From the NCBI GenBank assembly GCA_026552955.1, contig JAPMTS010000041.1, forward strand, positions 1 through 39,575: a stretch of DNA of 39,575 bases, given 5' to 3'. Position 1 is the stretch's first letter, and the number at the start of each line of letters is the position of its first letter. The notes beneath the pieces were generated by a model that was not told where the DNA came from, did no database searches, and saw nothing but the letters and a program-made list of their open reading frames with translations. Source of the stretch: Candidatus Methanoperedens sp. (GTDB taxonomy: Archaea > Halobacteriota > Methanosarcinia > Methanosarcinales > Methanoperedenaceae). Positions 1-9,127 of the stretch are shown here, one piece after another. The position numbers and the translations under genes are program-made.

Positions 1-12
1 TGTGTCAGCCAC
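1..12 (-). CDS. mcrB: 5' end of a leftward gene, possibly methyl-CoM reductase subunit beta
   Basis: Only four codons lie in the window. On the minus strand a perfect AGGAGGT ribosome binding site (positions 21-27) is followed 8 bases later by a GTG start and the residues V/M-A-D-T. This is a textbook start whose gene runs off the left edge. The McrB name is inference. McrB proteins of Methanosarcinales begin M-(A/S)-D-T or very close to it, and in Methanosarcina acetivorans mmp10 lies next to mcrBDCGA. Here mmp10 and DUF2098 are the nearest genes, and the leader is long, as expected for a highly expressed operon. Four codons cannot prove identity; any other gene starting this way fits equally. 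Confidence 0.45.
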
Positions 13-326
13 GTTTATTTACCTCCTAATTTTTGTTTATTTCCAAGAAATTGCTCACTTGGAAGCGATACAACAAACGAGCGACTGCAACATGGTAGAG
101 TATAGAACCCAAAATAAGACGATTATGTTCTATTCATCCCGACCATATTGTGTTTTATTGTATCGAACAACCATTACAATCCCTTGCAACCCTACCAATT
201 CCCCTAAAGTACTTAAAGTTTACGAATCGATCATGATAAAACATTATAAAATAAATAGCGACGACGCTTCATGCTTTTAATATTTTTTTGAAACATTTTG
301 TCTTATATGACAATTTGTTTATTTCG
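13..326 (-). promoter_or_regulatory. Long leader and promoter region of the left-edge gene
   Basis: This is about 314 bases without a convincing gene. On the minus strand it holds a strong ribosome binding site at 21-27 and an AT-rich TATA-like element at about 243-260 (minus strand reads TTTATTTTATAATG). A start of transcription about 25 bases downstream of that box would give a leader of roughly 200 bases. The plus-strand reading frame through this stretch shows no family resemblance and no ribosome binding site, so it was not called. Confidence 0.4.
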
Positions 327-635
327 TTATCCGCCGCTCTCCACACTGACATCGCTCATTTCAGCCTTTGAGGCTTCTTTATTTTTTTCCAGAGCTTCGT
401 TTATTTCCTCGCGGGAGAATATTTTCTCTCCGAGTTCTTTCTCTGTCACTTTTTCGACTATTTTTAGAATTTCAGTTTTATAGTAAAGGTCTGTCTTATC
501 GATAAGCGCCCATGTACCTTCATCATCTGACATGAGTTCGGTAACATTGCCCCTGGTACCTGTGTTAGCATATTCTACAAAATTCCCAATATGTAAAGGG
601 TTTCCTGCTATATCGGTTGCCTTTATCTCATTCAT
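327..635 (-). CDS. DUF2098 family protein, Mmp10 neighbour
   Basis: A 102-residue protein of the archaeal DUF2098 family, of unknown biochemical function. The first 65 residues form a compact beta-rich domain (MNEIKATDIAGNPLHIGNFV onwards). The last 40 are a charged helical tail rich in Glu and Lys that ends in SVESGG. The start is well supported: GAGGAGGTAG lies directly before the ATG at 633-635. It is transcribed divergently from mmp10 with about 88 bases between the starts, and the family commonly sits next to methanogenesis marker genes. This suggests, but does not show, a role in MCR maturation or its control. The family assignment comes from remembered sequence pattern and genomic context. 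Confidence 0.75.
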   Translation of the reverse strand: MNEIKATDIAGNPLHIGNFVEYANTGTRGNVTELMSDDEGTWALIDKTDLYYKTEILKIVEKVTEKELGEKIFSREEINEALEKNKEASKAEMSDVSVESGG

Positions 636-692
636 CTACCTCCTCTATTCAAGTTATTGATATTAATAATTGTGGTGATTTCAGGCAATAAG

Positions 693-700
693 TTTAAATG
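693..700 (+). promoter_or_regulatory. TATA-like element of mmp10
   Basis: TTTAAATG sits about 27 bases before the mmp10 ATG at 724. At archaeal TATA-to-start spacing the transcript would begin at or next to the ATG, so the mRNA may be leaderless even though a GGTGG stands at 717-721. Confidence 0.4.
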
Positions 701-723
701 ACCTTCTGACATTTCGTGGTGGC

Positions 724-1953
724 ATGGAAATTCTTGCTGACATCGGAGGGCGTCCCGGACTTGACTGCCGTGGTTTTTGCAGATATTGTTATTTCAAGGG
801 AGTAAGAGAAATCCCGGCGTTAGGGTGTAAATATTGCATGCCCTTCCAGAAAGGATGCAATTACTGCACCAAAAGTGTAAAGGAAGGATATTCGAGCTTT
901 AAACCTATGTCCATGGTAGCCCAGGAAGTCAACCAATCGGTTTTCTTTAATAAGAATGTATCTAAATTCAATGTGAGTGGAGGGGGGGATGTGAGTTGTT
1001 ATCCGGAGCTTAAACCTCTTGTCAAATTCCTCTCACAATATAACAAACCAATACACCTTGGATACACTAGTGGCAAAGGCCTGAATAAAGAAGATGCCTT
1101 ATTTTTCATTGACCATGGTGTAAATGAAGTAACATTTACGGTCTTCGCGACAGACCCTGAACTCAGGCGAAAATACATGAATGATAAGACGCCGGAAGAT
1201 TCACTCGCTGCACTTCGTACCCTGGCTGAAAAGTGCGATGTTTATGCTGCAACAGTACTTATTCCTGGAGTAAATGACGGGGATGTTCTCCTGAAAACCT
1301 GTACAGACCTTGAAGAAATGGGTGTAAAAGGTCTCATACTTATGCGGTTTGCCAATGAAAATGAACAGGGATTGATCCTGAATAATTCTCCTGTTATTGA
1401 AGATATCACCCCTCACACGCTTTTGGAGTTCAAATCGATAGTGGACTATATTAACGATAAATTCGATTTTCGTGTAACCGGCACCCCGCTTTATGACCCT
1501 GAAACAGGGTCGCCATTTGCTATAAGGAACGAACCGGATGCATTATCAAAATTACCTGTAATCACAAAAGAAGCCACCATTCTTACAAGTGAAGTCGCAG
1601 CACCTTTAATCCAGGAAATTTTCGATAAACTTGGCGGGCTCGTAAATGTCATTCCTGTGAAAAAAGATATTGGCTGCCTTATTACCATAGAAGATATTAA
1701 AGCATTGGACCTATCACAAATAAAGGAAACAGTATTATTCCCGGGCAGGGCATTTGTTCATGACCCCCAGATCAAGAAAATACTCACGAACGATGGGAAA
1801 GACAGATTGGTACGACGAGGGCCGGATATGCTCACGGTTGACGGCGAGATGAGTATTTCAATGACAAAAGACGAAGTTATAACAAAAGAACTAGAAGCTT
1901 TTACCGAGCTTATTCAGATGATCAATGTTCTTGGGACAAAACCAAAATCCTAA
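724..1953 (+). CDS. mmp10: Methanogenesis marker protein 10, MCR arginine C5-methyltransferase (radical SAM)
   Basis: A 409-residue radical SAM enzyme of full family length. Mmp10 installs the 5-C-(S)-methylarginine found in the active-site region of McrA and uses a cobalamin cofactor. The radical SAM signature is visible at the N-terminus as C15-x3-C19-x2-C22. It is followed by a second cysteine group at 35, 38, 45 and 48 that fits the additional iron-sulfur site of the family. The body contains the expected (beta/alpha) segments, for example [17 protein letters not shown]. The gene is divergent from DUF2098 and its stop overlaps the convergent downstream gene. Its presence implies that the organism has MCR, so it is a methanogen or an anaerobic alkane oxidiser. 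Confidence 0.93.
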   Translation: MEILADIGGRPGLDCRGFCRYCYFKGVREIPALGCKYCMPFQKGCNYCTKSVKEGYSSFKPMSMVAQEVNQSVFFNKNVSKFNVSGGGDVSCYPELKPLVKFLSQYNKPIHLGYTSGKGLNKEDALFFIDHGVNEVTFTVFATDPELRRKYMNDKTPEDSLAALRTLAEKCDVYAATVLIPGVNDGDVLLKTCTDLEEMGVKGLILMRFANENEQGLILNNSPVIEDITPHTLLEFKSIVDYINDKFDFRVTGTPLYDPETGSPFAIRNEPDALSKLPVITKEATILTSEVAAPLIQEIFDKLGGLVNVIPVKKDIGCLITIEDIKALDLSQIKETVLFPGRAFVHDPQIKKILTNDGKDRLVRRGPDMLTVDGEMSISMTKDEVITKELEAFTELIQMINVLGTKPKS

Positions 1954-2399
1954 CCTGATTTTTCTTTGGGTATCCCACAAACATCACATTTTTCTTTTTC
2001 GGAAATGTCCAGGTTTTCAGTATCCATAGCTCTTGTTCCCTCAGCAAGGACTGATGCATTGGACAATGTGCCTGCAATTAATATCGCATCAAAGATCTCT
2101 TCTTTGGTCACGCCAAGCCTCTGTGCGACCCTGATATGCATTTTCAGGCAATGATCGCACCGCAAAGCCGCTGAAACACCTATTGAAATAAGTTCTATTG
2201 TTTTTGCATCCAGCCGTTTAAATTCCCGGATTATGGCATTATCATAAAGAACTTTGGTGACCAGGAGCTCTGGCGATCGCCTCATAAAATTGAGAATATA
2301 GGGTACTTCACCATATGCCTTTTCAACCTCTTTCAATAATTCTTCAGCGGCTTTGTCCGGTTCCTTTTTAAGGATCTTCTCGATTTTTTCAAGTTCCAT
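1950..2399 (-). CDS. Carboxymuconolactone decarboxylase / AhpD-like protein
   Basis: A 149-residue all-alpha protein of the CMD/AhpD family. The family signature is present: a CxxC redox pair in [15 protein letters not shown] followed by the helix with [15 protein letters not shown]. AhpD-like members use this CxxC with a nearby His in thiol-disulfide or peroxide chemistry, so a redox role in an anaerobe facing oxidative stress is plausible. A second CxxC (CDVCGIPK) lies at the extreme C-terminus, outside the core domain, and may bind metal. The gene is convergent with mmp10: the TAG of this gene and the TAA of mmp10 share bases at 1950-1953. The substrate is unknown. Confidence 0.8.
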   Translation of the reverse strand: MELEKIEKILKKEPDKAAEELLKEVEKAYGEVPYILNFMRRSPELLVTKVLYDNAIIREFKRLDAKTIELISIGVSAALRCDHCLKMHIRVAQRLGVTKEEIFDAILIAGTLSNASVLAEGTRAMDTENLDISEKEKCDVCGIPKEKSG

Positions 2400-2516
2400 G
2401 GGGGTTCTATTAAAACGATTAAAATCCTAAACTAAATAAACATTTGTATTTTGGCAGAATAACTCATTCCATATATTAAAGTCTATATACTAAATTCCAT
2501 ATATTGAACTATGATC

Positions 2517-3281
2517 TCAATCTATTCTATCCCCAAAAGCAAAGTTAGGTTTTATGAACCTGATCCGGATATTAAGTTCTTCCCCTTTTTTTGCATCTTT
2601 TACGAACACTACGAAATCATTGATCCTGGCGATCCCATCCCCGTTTTCGCCTATGTCCTCTATCTTTACGGGATATTCTCCATTGATTTGTACGGCGTCA
2701 GTCAATAATTCCTTCCCAATAATATATATCTCAGCGCTCTGCTTCCGGGATGCAACAGGTGAGAAAGCCTGTACCTTTCCAAAATATCCGCGGACCTTAT
2801 TGAGAAAGCCCGGGAACATATCTCCCTGGAAGACTTTTACCGCAAAACTTCCCCCGTTTTTAAGGATCTTTCTTGCGCACTCAAGAGCCGAGGTTGAAAG
2901 GTCAATAGAACGGGCATGGTCATAACTCCAGCTTCCTGAAAGATTGGGTGCAGCATCGCAAATGACAACATCAACCCTGTCAGACTTGATCTTTTCCCTG
3001 ATCTTTTCAATGGTTTTATCAAGACGTATGTCACCTTTAATTAGATCCACGCCTTCGATCTCCTCGATAGCCAAAATATCTACACCCACGACTATTCCCC
3101 CGGAAAGTTCTTTTGCCACCTGGAGCCATCCCCCTGGCGCTGCACCAAGATCAACTACAGTATCTCCTTTTTTAATGATCTGAAATTTTTCATTTATCTG
3201 TTTGAGTTTATATGAGGCCCGGGAACGATAACCCTCATCTTTTGCCTTCTTATAGAAAAAATCCCTTCTGTCTCGCGGCAT
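2517..3281 (-). CDS. rlmE: 23S rRNA uridine-2'-O-methyltransferase (FtsJ/RlmE) with TRAM domain
   Basis: A 254-residue protein. Residues 1-190 are the RrmJ/FtsJ fold with the SAM-binding motif VVDLGAAPGGWLQVA. The K-D-K-E catalytic set is readable: the Lys in SRASYKLKQ, the Asp in VVICDAAPNLSG, the Lys in SFAVKVFQG and the Glu in SAEIYIIG. Residues about 193-254 form a TRAM-type RNA-binding beta-barrel (VKIEDIGENGDGIARINDFV), a fusion typical of archaeal members. It should methylate ribose 2'-OH in the 23S rRNA A-loop. It lies one base from the upstream methyltransferase gene and is probably in the same operon. Confidence 0.92.
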   Translation of the reverse strand: MPRDRRDFFYKKAKDEGYRSRASYKLKQINEKFQIIKKGDTVVDLGAAPGGWLQVAKELSGGIVVGVDILAIEEIEGVDLIKGDIRLDKTIEKIREKIKSDRVDVVICDAAPNLSGSWSYDHARSIDLSTSALECARKILKNGGSFAVKVFQGDMFPGFLNKVRGYFGKVQAFSPVASRKQSAEIYIIGKELLTDAVQINGEYPVKIEDIGENGDGIARINDFVVFVKDAKKGEELNIRIRFIKPNFAFGDRID

Positions 3282-3282
3282 T

Positions 3283-4242
3283 TTATTTATTTCCTATATA
3301 TATCCACTGGTCATAAATGCCTTTATTATCAGTATTGTCAATTAATTCCCCCTGTATCCCCTTTAATTCAAGTGCGTTTTTCAGGATTTCGATCTCTTCT
3401 TTCTTGTTCACGGTTAACAGGATCATTCCTTCATGTCTGAGAAGCTTCACAGCTTCTATCATCATTTTTTCCCATAAGCTTTTATTAAATGGATATATCG
3501 TCCCAAGCATAAAGCCCACGATTGTATCAAAACTATCCTCACTGAAGAAATCGGAAAGTTTTGTGGCATCAATTACTATTGTCCTTTTAGGATCAAGCGC
3601 GTTATGTTCAAGTCCCTGGCATATCTGGCATTTATCATAGTCGACAGAAAGTGGATTATATCCATTTCTGACCAGCGGCAACGTGGACATACCGTTACCG
3701 CAGCATATTTCCAGTATCTCTCCCTTTAGTTCATATTTTTCAAGAATTCCATGTAACCTGGAATTTCTGCTTTCAATATAAGTCATATTAAAGGGTTCTT
3801 TGGTTATATTGCAATTTTCACATAAATGCCTATTTACAAGTTCAACAGAGAAATATTCAATTACTGCTTCAATAAATTTCCTGGATGTAGTATTATATAA
3901 TTGTTCCAAATTTAGATCGTTGGCAATTCCGGAAAATATCCTGCTGCTATTGTTCGGAATTGGTACTGATGAAATTATATTTGTAAAAATCGCCCAGAAT
4001 GACTCTGATTCTTCGGATTCGGGATTAAAAAGAACTAAACCTATGATGTTGCCAGTTTCGTCTTTTATCCCCGATAACTTTGCATCCGGATCTTTCCGGA
4101 TATTTTCAAGGTACGCAAGGGTAAGTATATTGTTCTTTAAAGACGCGTAGCTTTCTTCAACAAAACAGATAGTCTCATTATCCGCAAGACCCAGTATTTT
4201 GTGTATCAGCATCAATCTTTCATGTGCCTTCATCTGGTTCAT
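3283..4242 (-). CDS. Class I SAM-dependent methyltransferase, substrate unknown
   Basis: A 319-residue protein in two parts. Residues about 1-165 have no recognised motif. Residues about 165-319 are a class I methyltransferase with motif I ILEICCGNGMSTLPL, an acidic residue after beta-2 (LSVDYDKC), and DTIVGFMLGTIYP after beta-4. A small cysteine cluster (CENCNITKEPF) precedes the catalytic domain and could be a metal site. The start overlaps the end of the DUF2150 gene by 23 bases, consistent with translational coupling; an internal ATG at 4231-4233 is also possible. The order DUF2150-methyltransferase-rlmE suggests an RNA or translation link, but nothing in the protein fixes the substrate. 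Confidence 0.75.
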   Translation of the reverse strand: MNQMKAHERLMLIHKILGLADNETICFVEESYASLKNNILTLAYLENIRKDPDAKLSGIKDETGNIIGLVLFNPESEESESFWAIFTNIISSVPIPNNSSRIFSGIANDLNLEQLYNTTSRKFIEAVIEYFSVELVNRHLCENCNITKEPFNMTYIESRNSRLHGILEKYELKGEILEICCGNGMSTLPLVRNGYNPLSVDYDKCQICQGLEHNALDPKRTIVIDATKLSDFFSEDSFDTIVGFMLGTIYPFNKSLWEKMMIEAVKLLRHEGMILLTVNKKEEIEILKNALELKGIQGELIDNTDNKGIYDQWIYIGNK

Positions 4243-4819
4243 CGTCTCGATAACTTGTATCTCCGATCATGGCAGCCCGGATCGAATCTATTCCGTCAAG
4301 CCATTCAGCCACAAGTCCGTCTGGGATCGCCTCAAGGTCCTTATCTTTTATTTTCCCTCCGGCAAGGATGTTAGCGCCGATCTCTGCAATATTCCCCAAT
4401 ACGGCCCCCATATTCTCTTCTTTCTCGGCTTCTATTGCTTTTTTGATCAAAGGCTTAAGCGATTTTGTTTTTTCAAAAGCTTTCTCTATGTAACATTCAC
4501 ATGAAGCAAAAACACCCATTAGCGATAATTGAGTAGATTCGATCATCATATCAATATCCTCAGTAATGGGTTCAATTTGTCTCAGGACTATTTCCTTGAT
4601 TTCCGAAATCTGTCCAAGTGCTTCTTCTTTTAAGAATAAATTCTTATCATATTTAGCAATTATTTTCAGGCATGCAAGGACCACATCATCTTCCATATTA
4701 ACAAAAATTGCTCCTTTTTGCTGGTCATCGATCTTAAAACCGCTTTCTTTTACCTGAATTATCCAGTTCTGCCATCTCTCTTCGGTATAAAAGGGAATTA
4801 TTTTTGTTTGTACTTGCAT
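4220..4819 (-). CDS. DUF2150 family protein
   Basis: A 199-residue soluble protein of the DUF2150 family, conserved in methanogens and relatives and of unknown function. The N-terminus (YTEERWQNWIIQVKESGF) leads into a long mostly helical body and an acidic tail (DDEPDEGT). There are no membrane segments and no obvious catalytic motif. It is the first gene of the leftward set DUF2150-methyltransferase-rlmE and overlaps the next gene. Assignment rests on remembered family sequence and length. Confidence 0.7.
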   Translation of the reverse strand: MQVQTKIIPFYTEERWQNWIIQVKESGFKIDDQQKGAIFVNMEDDVVLACLKIIAKYDKNLFLKEEALGQISEIKEIVLRQIEPITEDIDMMIESTQLSLMGVFASCECYIEKAFEKTKSLKPLIKKAIEAEKEENMGAVLGNIAEIGANILAGGKIKDKDLEAIPDGLVAEWLDGIDSIRAAMIGDTSYRDDEPDEGT

Positions 4820-4848
4820 GATATCTCTCTATTGGTTTGAATAATATT

Positions 4849-5262
4849 TTAATTTATGGTCGTTATTTGTTTCTTATCTGTTAATCCGGTCAATCTCTTT
4901 ACTTTGCCGATCAATTCATTTTTTCCGAATGGTTTTGTAATATAATCATCAGCTTTTAAGACATGCAACCCGAGCAATTTATCGATATTCTGCGCTTTTG
5001 CGGTCAAAATGGCTATAGGAATACTTGGATCTTTTTCTTTTATTTTCCTGAACACTTCCCACCCATCCATATCCGGCATCATGATGTCAAGAAGTACAAG
5101 GTCAGGATCTGACACGGCAATTTGATCAAGAGCTTCTATCCCGTTATTTGCCAGGATGGCTTCAAATCCCCCACTCTCAAGTACCAGCTTGACAAGTTCG
5201 AGCGTATCGGGTTCATCATCTACTACCAAAACTTTTTTTGTTAATTTATCTGAACACATCAT
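4849..5262 (-). CDS. Receiver-only response regulator (CheY-like)
   Basis: A single receiver domain with no output domain, about 137 residues from the ATG chosen here. The acidic pair is in VLVVDDEPD, the phosphoacceptor Asp in LVLLDIMMPDMDGW, the conserved Thr in AILTAKA and the Lys in DYITKPFGK, so it should be phosphorylatable. An upstream in-frame GTG at 5268 is possible, but the GGTGG sequence serves the ATG at 5262 or 5259 better. The gene follows the histidine kinase by a few bases and is almost certainly its partner. With no DNA-binding domain it should act by protein contacts, possibly on the KaiC/roadblock proteins of the same cluster. Confidence 0.9.
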   Translation of the reverse strand: MMCSDKLTKKVLVVDDEPDTLELVKLVLESGGFEAILANNGIEALDQIAVSDPDLVLLDIMMPDMDGWEVFRKIKEKDPSIPIAILTAKAQNIDKLLGLHVLKADDYITKPFGKNELIGKVKRLTGLTDKKQITTIN

Positions 5263-5271
5263 TTCCACCAG

Positions 5272-7914
5272 TTACAATAAAATATGAAATGTACTCCCCC
5301 TATTTTTACTTTCCGCCCATATTCTACCACCATGCGCTTCGATAATTTTCTTTGATATCCATAAACCCAATCCTGTACCCTGGAATTTTCGTTTGTTTGA
5401 TGAATCCACCTGGTAGAACCTGTCAAATATCCTTTCAATCCTGTCTTCAGGAATACCAATCCCTGTATCACTGATCATAATATGGACTTTTCCGTCTTCT
5501 ATATCTCCTTTAATAATTATCTCACCTGTAATGGTAAATTTAATGGCATTTTCCACAATATTTGAAAATACCTGCATCAAACGTTCATTATCCCCTTCAA
5601 CTACGAGATTATCCTGAATATCAATGGATATAGGTATATTCTTGCTGGATATGATATTCTTCATATCATCAACCACAGTATTTATCAGTTCATTTATAAT
5701 CACAGTTTCTTTTGTGAGCTGGAGATTACTGGATTCGATTATCTGGGTATCAAGAAGCGCCCTTATCAACCTGTATAACCGTTTTGAATTCCTTAATATG
5801 ATCTCGGTTTTATGACGTTGCTGTTCTGTCAGGTTCTCATCAAGCATCAATTCAGTGTATCCGATAACCGATGTAAGCGGGGTCCTCAGTTCATGTGATA
5901 TATTGGAAAGGAAATTATCTTTCATCTTGTAGAGTTCCTGAAGTTTTGAATATGTCAATTTAAGTTCTACATAAGAGTCCCTGAGTTCTTCTTCAAGTTT
6001 TTTCTGATTGGATACATCCTTAATAATGGTTATTATTTTTTCGACGCTCCCATTCTTATTCTTGATAGGGATTTTACTTGTACTTGTATAGATTATTTCA
6101 TCATAATATTGTATTTTTTCCTCACTTTGAAATATTTCTCCTGTCTTAATAACATGCTCATAATCCAGATCGATACGTTTCGCGGTAAGGAAGGGATAAA
6201 CATCAAGAAGATTCTTATTCAAAATATCATCTCTTTTGACCATACCTTTCCCAAGTTTTATCAATTCATCATTTACGGAAAGGATTCTGAGATCCCTGTC
6301 TACGACATGTAATGCAAGGTTCACATTGTTCAGGATTTCATCGTTAAATTCTTTGAGGTTTTTTATATTATTATAAAAATTGATGTTCTCTATAGCTACA
6401 CCGATCTGGTTTCCTATGGCTGAGAAAAGTTCTTTATCCCTTCTAGAAAAAACATGTCTTTCCTTGCTGTTGATTGATATTATTCCTAAAACATGGTCCT
6501 TTGATTTAAGAGGAATAATTGCATAAGATATATAATTATCCATTGAGGATTCATTATCCCCTTCTACGGTCAGGACTTCAGTTGTTTTTTTAGGTTCAAA
6601 ATTATCATAACACCCTTCCCGACCCTGATGATTTATCATAGTAAATTGACCGGTTTTTTCATCGAACAGATAAGCTCTCCCACATTCCATATTTGTTAAT
6701 TTCAGTATATTTTTGAGGGATGCGGAAAATATGATATCAATATCGAATGCTTCGCTGATATTTTTTGATATTTCATTGAGCACGGTAAGTTCACGGTTTC
6801 GGGCAATAATTTCATTTTCAAGAATTTTATGGTGTGTTACATCTCTTAGTACCATTATGATGTTTGAATTGCCCTTTTTATCAAGGAAAAGCGATGAGTT
6901 TATATCGAGGATCTTAGTTTTGCCCCTCAATTGGGTCTCATGAAAAAATCGTATCGGCTTTCTTGATTGCATTATTATATTGACCTGGCATTTTTCTTTT
7001 TGTTGTTGTGGGGATAAAGACGGGAAGATCAATTCATGGCATGTTTTTCCTATCACTTCTTTTTCGTTCTTTCCTGTCATCTTCAAAAAAGATCTATTAA
7101 ATTTGATAATTTCATGGTTTGTGTTGATAACAATAATACCGTCTTCAATGTTATTGAACAATGTTTCAAGATAATTCTCGGCATCCTCTCTTTTTTCTTT
7201 TGATGCCAGGAGTTCTTTGATCTTCTGATCCAGGTTAGAAGACATATCATTAAATGTCCTCGCAAGTTCACCCATTTCGTCATTTGAACTTACGTCTATC
7301 TTCTGGTCAAGAATTCCGTTGTTTATTCTTTTTGCCCCTTCATTAAGTCTAAGGATGGGCTCAGTCAATCGTTTTCCTATGAAATAAATGAATATCGTAC
7401 CAAGTATCATAGCTGATATTGCCAAAAATAGGATTTTATGCGACGCCACAAGTATTTTTGCCCTCACGTTGTTCTCGGACAAACCGATATGAACATAACC
7501 AACATTCTTTATCAACGGGGCATCAAACTCATGTATTATTCCCGTTTCTGTCTCCAATATTTCTTCTTTCCTGGAATTTTCAGGTTTTGTACGATTTAAC
7601 AGTCCTTTTGGGAATCCACTCTCAAACGTATGTGTAAGCACGATTCCCTGAGAATCTGTAATAAAAATATATTCGATATCAGGGTAACTTTTCTTTGCAT
7701 TATCCATTGATTTCCTCACTTCAACGATGTCATTTATGAGAAAATTATTTGTTATTTCCGAGGCAAGATTATTTGCCAATAAGAATCCTTCATTCCTGAA
7801 CTCTCCCTCGATTATTCCAACTTGTATGTCCTGAATTACAAAATATGTACCTGACAGGATCAAAAATATAATTGCCAGCATAGAGACAATAATCCTACCA
7901 CGCAAGCTGCTCAT
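5272..7914 (-). CDS. Membrane histidine kinase: sensor-HAMP-PAS-GAF-PAS-HisKA-HATPase
   Basis: An 880-residue kinase. It has a membrane segment at about 7-26, an extracytoplasmic sensor to about 155, a second membrane segment at about 157-177, and HAMP at about 178-232. These are followed by a PAS domain (about 243-365, LFNNIEDGIIVINTNHEI), a GAF domain (about 374-515) and another PAS domain (about 520-640). The HisKA phosphoacceptor His is at about residue 674 in NISHELRTPLTSVIGY. The ATPase boxes follow: N box FSNIVENAIKFT, G1 ISDTGIGIPEDR, F box IFDRFYQV and G2 GTGLGLWISKK. All catalytic elements are intact. The start overlaps the stop of the upstream PhnD-like gene (ATGA), so the two are translationally coupled and the lipoprotein is a likely ligand-binding partner. 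Confidence 0.93.
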   Translation of the reverse strand: MSSLRGRIIVSMLAIIFLILSGTYFVIQDIQVGIIEGEFRNEGFLLANNLASEITNNFLINDIVEVRKSMDNAKKSYPDIEYIFITDSQGIVLTHTFESGFPKGLLNRTKPENSRKEEILETETGIIHEFDAPLIKNVGYVHIGLSENNVRAKILVASHKILFLAISAMILGTIFIYFIGKRLTEPILRLNEGAKRINNGILDQKIDVSSNDEMGELARTFNDMSSNLDQKIKELLASKEKREDAENYLETLFNNIEDGIIVINTNHEIIKFNRSFLKMTGKNEKEVIGKTCHELIFPSLSPQQQKEKCQVNIIMQSRKPIRFFHETQLRGKTKILDINSSLFLDKKGNSNIIMVLRDVTHHKILENEIIARNRELTVLNEISKNISEAFDIDIIFSASLKNILKLTNMECGRAYLFDEKTGQFTMINHQGREGCYDNFEPKKTTEVLTVEGDNESSMDNYISYAIIPLKSKDHVLGIISINSKERHVFSRRDKELFSAIGNQIGVAIENINFYNNIKNLKEFNDEILNNVNLALHVVDRDLRILSVNDELIKLGKGMVKRDDILNKNLLDVYPFLTAKRIDLDYEHVIKTGEIFQSEEKIQYYDEIIYTSTSKIPIKNKNGSVEKIITIIKDVSNQKKLEEELRDSYVELKLTYSKLQELYKMKDNFLSNISHELRTPLTSVIGYTELMLDENLTEQQRHKTEIILRNSKRLYRLIRALLDTQIIESSNLQLTKETVIINELINTVVDDMKNIISSKNIPISIDIQDNLVVEGDNERLMQVFSNIVENAIKFTITGEIIIKGDIEDGKVHIMISDTGIGIPEDRIERIFDRFYQVDSSNKRKFQGTGLGLWISKKIIEAHGGRIWAESKNRGSTFHILL

Positions 7915-8819
7915 TGAACTCTTTTCCTCATTTCCCTGATAGAATCATAAGCATTGTTACCAAGATTAACGAATTTTTCAATCTTTACCCTTGCAAGTAC
8001 TTCCCTTCCCTCCTCATCTTTATCCATATTCAGGAAAATATTTCTGAGTTTTTCTTCCAGGAAAGGATTGATATCTTTAGAAACAACAATCGGTGGGATA
8101 CCAAAAGGTGGTGAGATTTCAATAATTCTCGTTTTTGCTATTATTTCAGGATTTGTTTCCTTCATATAATCATATACAAGGCTGTCAACTGCCGCGCCAT
8201 CTGCAATTTTTTCAGCTACCGCAATAATAGAATTATCATGACTGTATGTGAAAAATGAATTATTCTTTCCCTGTTCATCGACATCAAAGAAAGATCCAGG
8301 CGTCTCGTTCATAAGGTAAAGCCTGTATGTCGGATAAAGTTTTCCCGAATTTGACAGAGGGTCTGAAAAAGCAAATTTTTTGTCACGAAGATCTGATAAA
8401 TTGGTATAGTTGCTATTATTCCGGACAATGATATATGAACGGTACGTTGTATTCCCATTTATTACCGGCGCAACAAGGATCTTCATCCCGAATTTTGAGT
8501 TTCCATCAATGTATGCGCCCCCGCAAACAAAAGCAAAGTCAATTTCATTTTTTTTGATAAGATCATTTATTTCCTGATAACTTCTTCTCTGTATTATCTT
8601 AACATTACCGCCCAGCGATCGCGAAATATATCGGATCATATCTTCATAATATTCATAGGATTCTTTTGGGGAAACAACAGACGCAATTGCCACTTTGACC
8701 GAAGAATCGTTCATTATGGTTTTAGGCTCCTGAACGATATTAAGGTCTATTTTTTCCGTTTTATCAACACATCCCGCTATTAATAAAACCATACAAAATA
8801 ATAGGAATGCATATTTCAT
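7911..8819 (-). CDS. PhnD-type phosphate/phosphonate-binding lipoprotein, no transporter nearby
   Basis: A 302-residue secreted lipoprotein with a type II signal peptide: hydrophobic residues 4-15 and a lipobox L-I-A-G-C17. The rest is a periplasmic-binding-protein-like type 2 fold of the PhnD/SsuA family, with VKVAIASVVSPKESYEYYED at the start of the domain and IDFAFVCGGAYIDG in the first lobe. No ABC permease or ATPase gene adjoins it. Instead it overlaps a histidine kinase. Lone PhnD-like proteins next to sensor kinases are usually read as ligand-sensing subunits, so I infer a sensing role. The ligand cannot be read from sequence and may be an oxyanion. Confidence 0.85.
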   Translation of the reverse strand: MKYAFLLFCMVLLIAGCVDKTEKIDLNIVQEPKTIMNDSSVKVAIASVVSPKESYEYYEDMIRYISRSLGGNVKIIQRRSYQEINDLIKKNEIDFAFVCGGAYIDGNSKFGMKILVAPVINGNTTYRSYIIVRNNSNYTNLSDLRDKKFAFSDPLSNSGKLYPTYRLYLMNETPGSFFDVDEQGKNNSFFTYSHDNSIIAVAEKIADGAAVDSLVYDYMKETNPEIIAKTRIIEISPPFGIPPIVVSKDINPFLEEKLRNIFLNMDKDEEGREVLARVKIEKFVNLGNNAYDSIREMRKRVQ

Positions 8820-8824
8820 ACTAA

Positions 8825-9127
8825 TTATCCTCTAAAAGATTCTATTATTAACCAGCCCCAGTATCTGATTGAGGCAATAAGGCCAAGAGTCATTCCTATT
8901 GAAAAAAAAACATACCCCAATAATTTTGTGCCCTGCAATATCCCAAAAGAGAGAAACATAATTATAGAACCAAACAACGTAAAAAAAATTCCCAGATAAT
9001 AAAGGTAATAATACTTCCTGAGCCCCATGACCTGTCCTAATCGTTTGCTGATCACGCTTAAGAAAAACAGTATTAAAGAAAAAAGGAGAAAAGATACGGA
9101 ATCCAACAACCCTGCATACATGTTCAT
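8825..9127 (-). CDS. Small membrane protein of the signalling cluster (second copy)
   Basis: A 100-residue protein with three or four hydrophobic helices and short loops. No family recognised. The segment GLRKYYYLYYLGIFFTLFGS aligns well with GIRMYYYLYFIPAIVFFIVL of the preceding gene, so the two are paralogues in tandem. Its start overlaps the upstream paralogue's stop (ATGA) and it ends a few bases before the PhnD-like lipoprotein gene. It may couple the lipoprotein or kinase sensor to the membrane, but that is only context. Confidence 0.7.
   Translation of the reverse strand: MNMYAGLLDSVSFLLFSLILFFLSVISKRLGQVMGLRKYYYLYYLGIFFTLFGSIIMFLSFGILQGTKLLGYVFFSIGMTLGLIASIRYWGWLIIESFRG

Noticed and set aside
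2-280. 92-residue plus-strand open frame at the left edge
   Set aside because: No ribosome binding site, no family pattern and odd composition; it lies over the leader of the opposite-strand gene.
7911-8819. PhnD-like protein as part of a phosphonate ABC importer
   Set aside because: No permease or ATPase gene adjoins it; it overlaps a sensor kinase instead.
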